Shown here piece by piece: positions 6,638 to 7,528 of a stretch of DNA of 7,528 nucleotides. Within the stretch, counting starts at the first letter, position 1; every line of letters begins with the position of its first letter. Source of the stretch: Methylothermaceae bacterium. GTDB lineage: Bacteria; Pseudomonadota; Gammaproteobacteria; Methylococcales; Methylothermaceae. A model generated the notes under the pieces. That model worked only from the letters and a program-made list of their open reading frames with translations, did no database searches and was not told the origin of the DNA. Made by a program: the position numbers and the translations under genes. Location of the stretch: NCBI GenBank assembly GCA_027024125.1, contig JALVSV010000038.1, positions 1-7,528 of the forward strand, written 5' to 3'.

Positions 6638-7528
6638 CAGCGGGAAATGAGTCTGTGGGAGGAAAAAACTTCAGTGCATGTATCCACCAGGGTATCTATC
6701 TGTTCTGTAGTGTGGGCAGCACTCATACTGCAGCGGAGCAGACAACGGTGATCCGGAGTCGCCGGAGGCATGACCAGATTGACATAGACCCCCTTTTGTA
6801 GCAATTGGTGCCAGACCAGAAGCGAATCCTCCCTTGACTCACTGAGCAGGACGGGTATCACCGGACTCATTTGTGGCCCCAATTGACATCCTATGGATTC
6901 CAACCCCTGATAGAAACGCTTGGCGTTGGCCCATAATCGCTGTCTGAGATGGTGACCCTCCCGGAGCAAGCGCAATGCCACTCGGGTGGAGGCAATCTGG
7001 GCAGGAGATGAAGAAGCAGTGAAAATATAAGGGCGGGCGGTGTATCGCAGGATATCCAGCTCCTGATGAGGGCTGACGCAATACCCTCCAATGGCACCCA
7101 GACTCTTACTGAAGGTTCCGACAGTGAAATCGACCAGATCATCCACACCCTCGGCTTCGGCCACTCCACGACCGGTTTCACCCAGAACACCCAGGGAATG
7201 AGCCTCGTCCACCATCAGGTAGGCGCCGTATTCCTGTTTGACTTCGGCAATGGCCTTCAAAGGAGCAGTATCCCCTAGCATGCTGTAGAGACCCTCCACC
7301 ACCACCAGGGTCTTTGGAGCCCGATCCTTCAAGCGCCGCAACCTTTTGCCCAGATCATCCACATCATTGTGGCGGAAACGGATCACTTCGGCAGGACTCA
7401 TCCGACAACCATCATAAATACTGGCATGACAATCAGAATCCAGGAGGATCACATCGTCGTTACCCGGCAAGGTCGATAGCAACGCCAGGTTGGCAAGATA
7501 GCCTGTGGAGAACACCACGCTGTAGGGT
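6637..7528 (-). CDS. PLP-dependent alpha-oxoamine synthase, serine palmitoyltransferase-like (5' end cut by window)
   Basis: Fold-type I PLP enzyme of the AONS family, which condenses an amino acid with an acyl-CoA or acyl-ACP and releases CO2. About 297 residues remain; the family is about 400-420, so roughly 100 N-terminal residues lie beyond the right edge. The frame stays open to 7527 (PYSVVFSTGYLAN), so the GTG at 7516-7518 is an internal valine, not a start. Visible features: HASIYDG with the PLP-stacking His (codon 7426-7428), EGLYSMLGD, DEAH (7198-7209), the Schiff-base Lys in GTFSKS (codon 7105-7107), RPYIFTAS, PPATP (about 6754-6768) and LLRCS. From memory, RFRHND, YSMLGD, RPYIFTAS and PPATP match Sphingomonas serine palmitoyltransferase better than BioF or Kbl. 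Methionine replaces the arginine preceding PPATP in that enzyme. The stop overlaps the ABC exporter start. BioF- or CqsA-like activity remains possible. Confidence 0.88.
   Translation of the reverse strand, partial: PYSVVFSTGYLANLALLSTLPGNDDVILLDSDCHASIYDGCRMSPAEVIRFRHNDVDDLGKRLRRLKDRAPKTLVVVEGLYSMLGDTAPLKAIAEVKQEYGAYLMVDEAHSLGVLGETGRGVAEAEGVDDLVDFTVGTFSKSLGAIGGYCVSPHQELDILRYTARPYIFTASSSPAQIASTRVALRLLREGHHLRQRLWANAKRFYQGLESIGCQLGPQMSPVIPVLLSESREDSLLVWHQLLQKGVYVNLVMPPATPDHRCLLRCSMSAAHTTEQIDTLVDTCTEVFSSHRLISR

Noticed and set aside
7516..7518. GTG as the start of the oxoamine synthase
   Set aside because: The frame remains open upstream to the window edge with family-like residues, and about 100 conserved N-terminal residues would be missing. 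The gene is cut by the window.

Overview
The window holds two gene groups that face each other and meet tail to tail at about position 4915. It is almost fully coding, with no RNA genes, mobile elements, CRISPR arrays or long intergenic gaps. GC content by eye is in the mid-50s percent. Gene style and protein relatives suggest a proteobacterium, most likely a gammaproteobacterium. That placement is an inference; no marker gene is present.

Left half, plus strand (1-4920): a tightly packed three-gene chaperone cluster. It starts with the last 42 codons of a DUF2760-like protein and continues with two tandem Hsp70-type ATPases that are clearly related to each other. The first (675 aa) has an Hsp70 nucleotide-binding domain, a beta-rich C-terminal part and a charged acidic tail. 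The second (920 aa) has the same core plus a helical, tryptophan-rich C-terminal extension of the DUF3731 type. The junctions are an ATGA overlap and a 3-nt gap, so the three genes are probably translated from one transcript and work together. The ATPase active-site residues are present in both Hsp70s. Neither has the DnaK interdomain linker or a DnaK-like helical lid, so they are not ordinary DnaK/HscA/HscC chaperones. Their clients and their J-domain or nucleotide-exchange partners are not visible here.

Right half, minus strand (7528 down to 4913): a two-gene unit. The upstream gene, cut by the window edge, is a PLP-dependent alpha-oxoamine synthase that resembles bacterial serine palmitoyltransferase more than BioF or Kbl. 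Its stop overlaps the start of a full-length ABC exporter half-transporter (membrane domain fused to ATPase). A plausible reading is that the first enzyme condenses an amino acid with an acyl thioester to make a long-chain amino-ketone lipid precursor, and that the exporter moves the finished lipid or conjugate across the inner membrane. That link rests on gene order only.

The two groups overlap by 8 bp at their 3' ends, which leaves no room for a conventional intergenic terminator between them.
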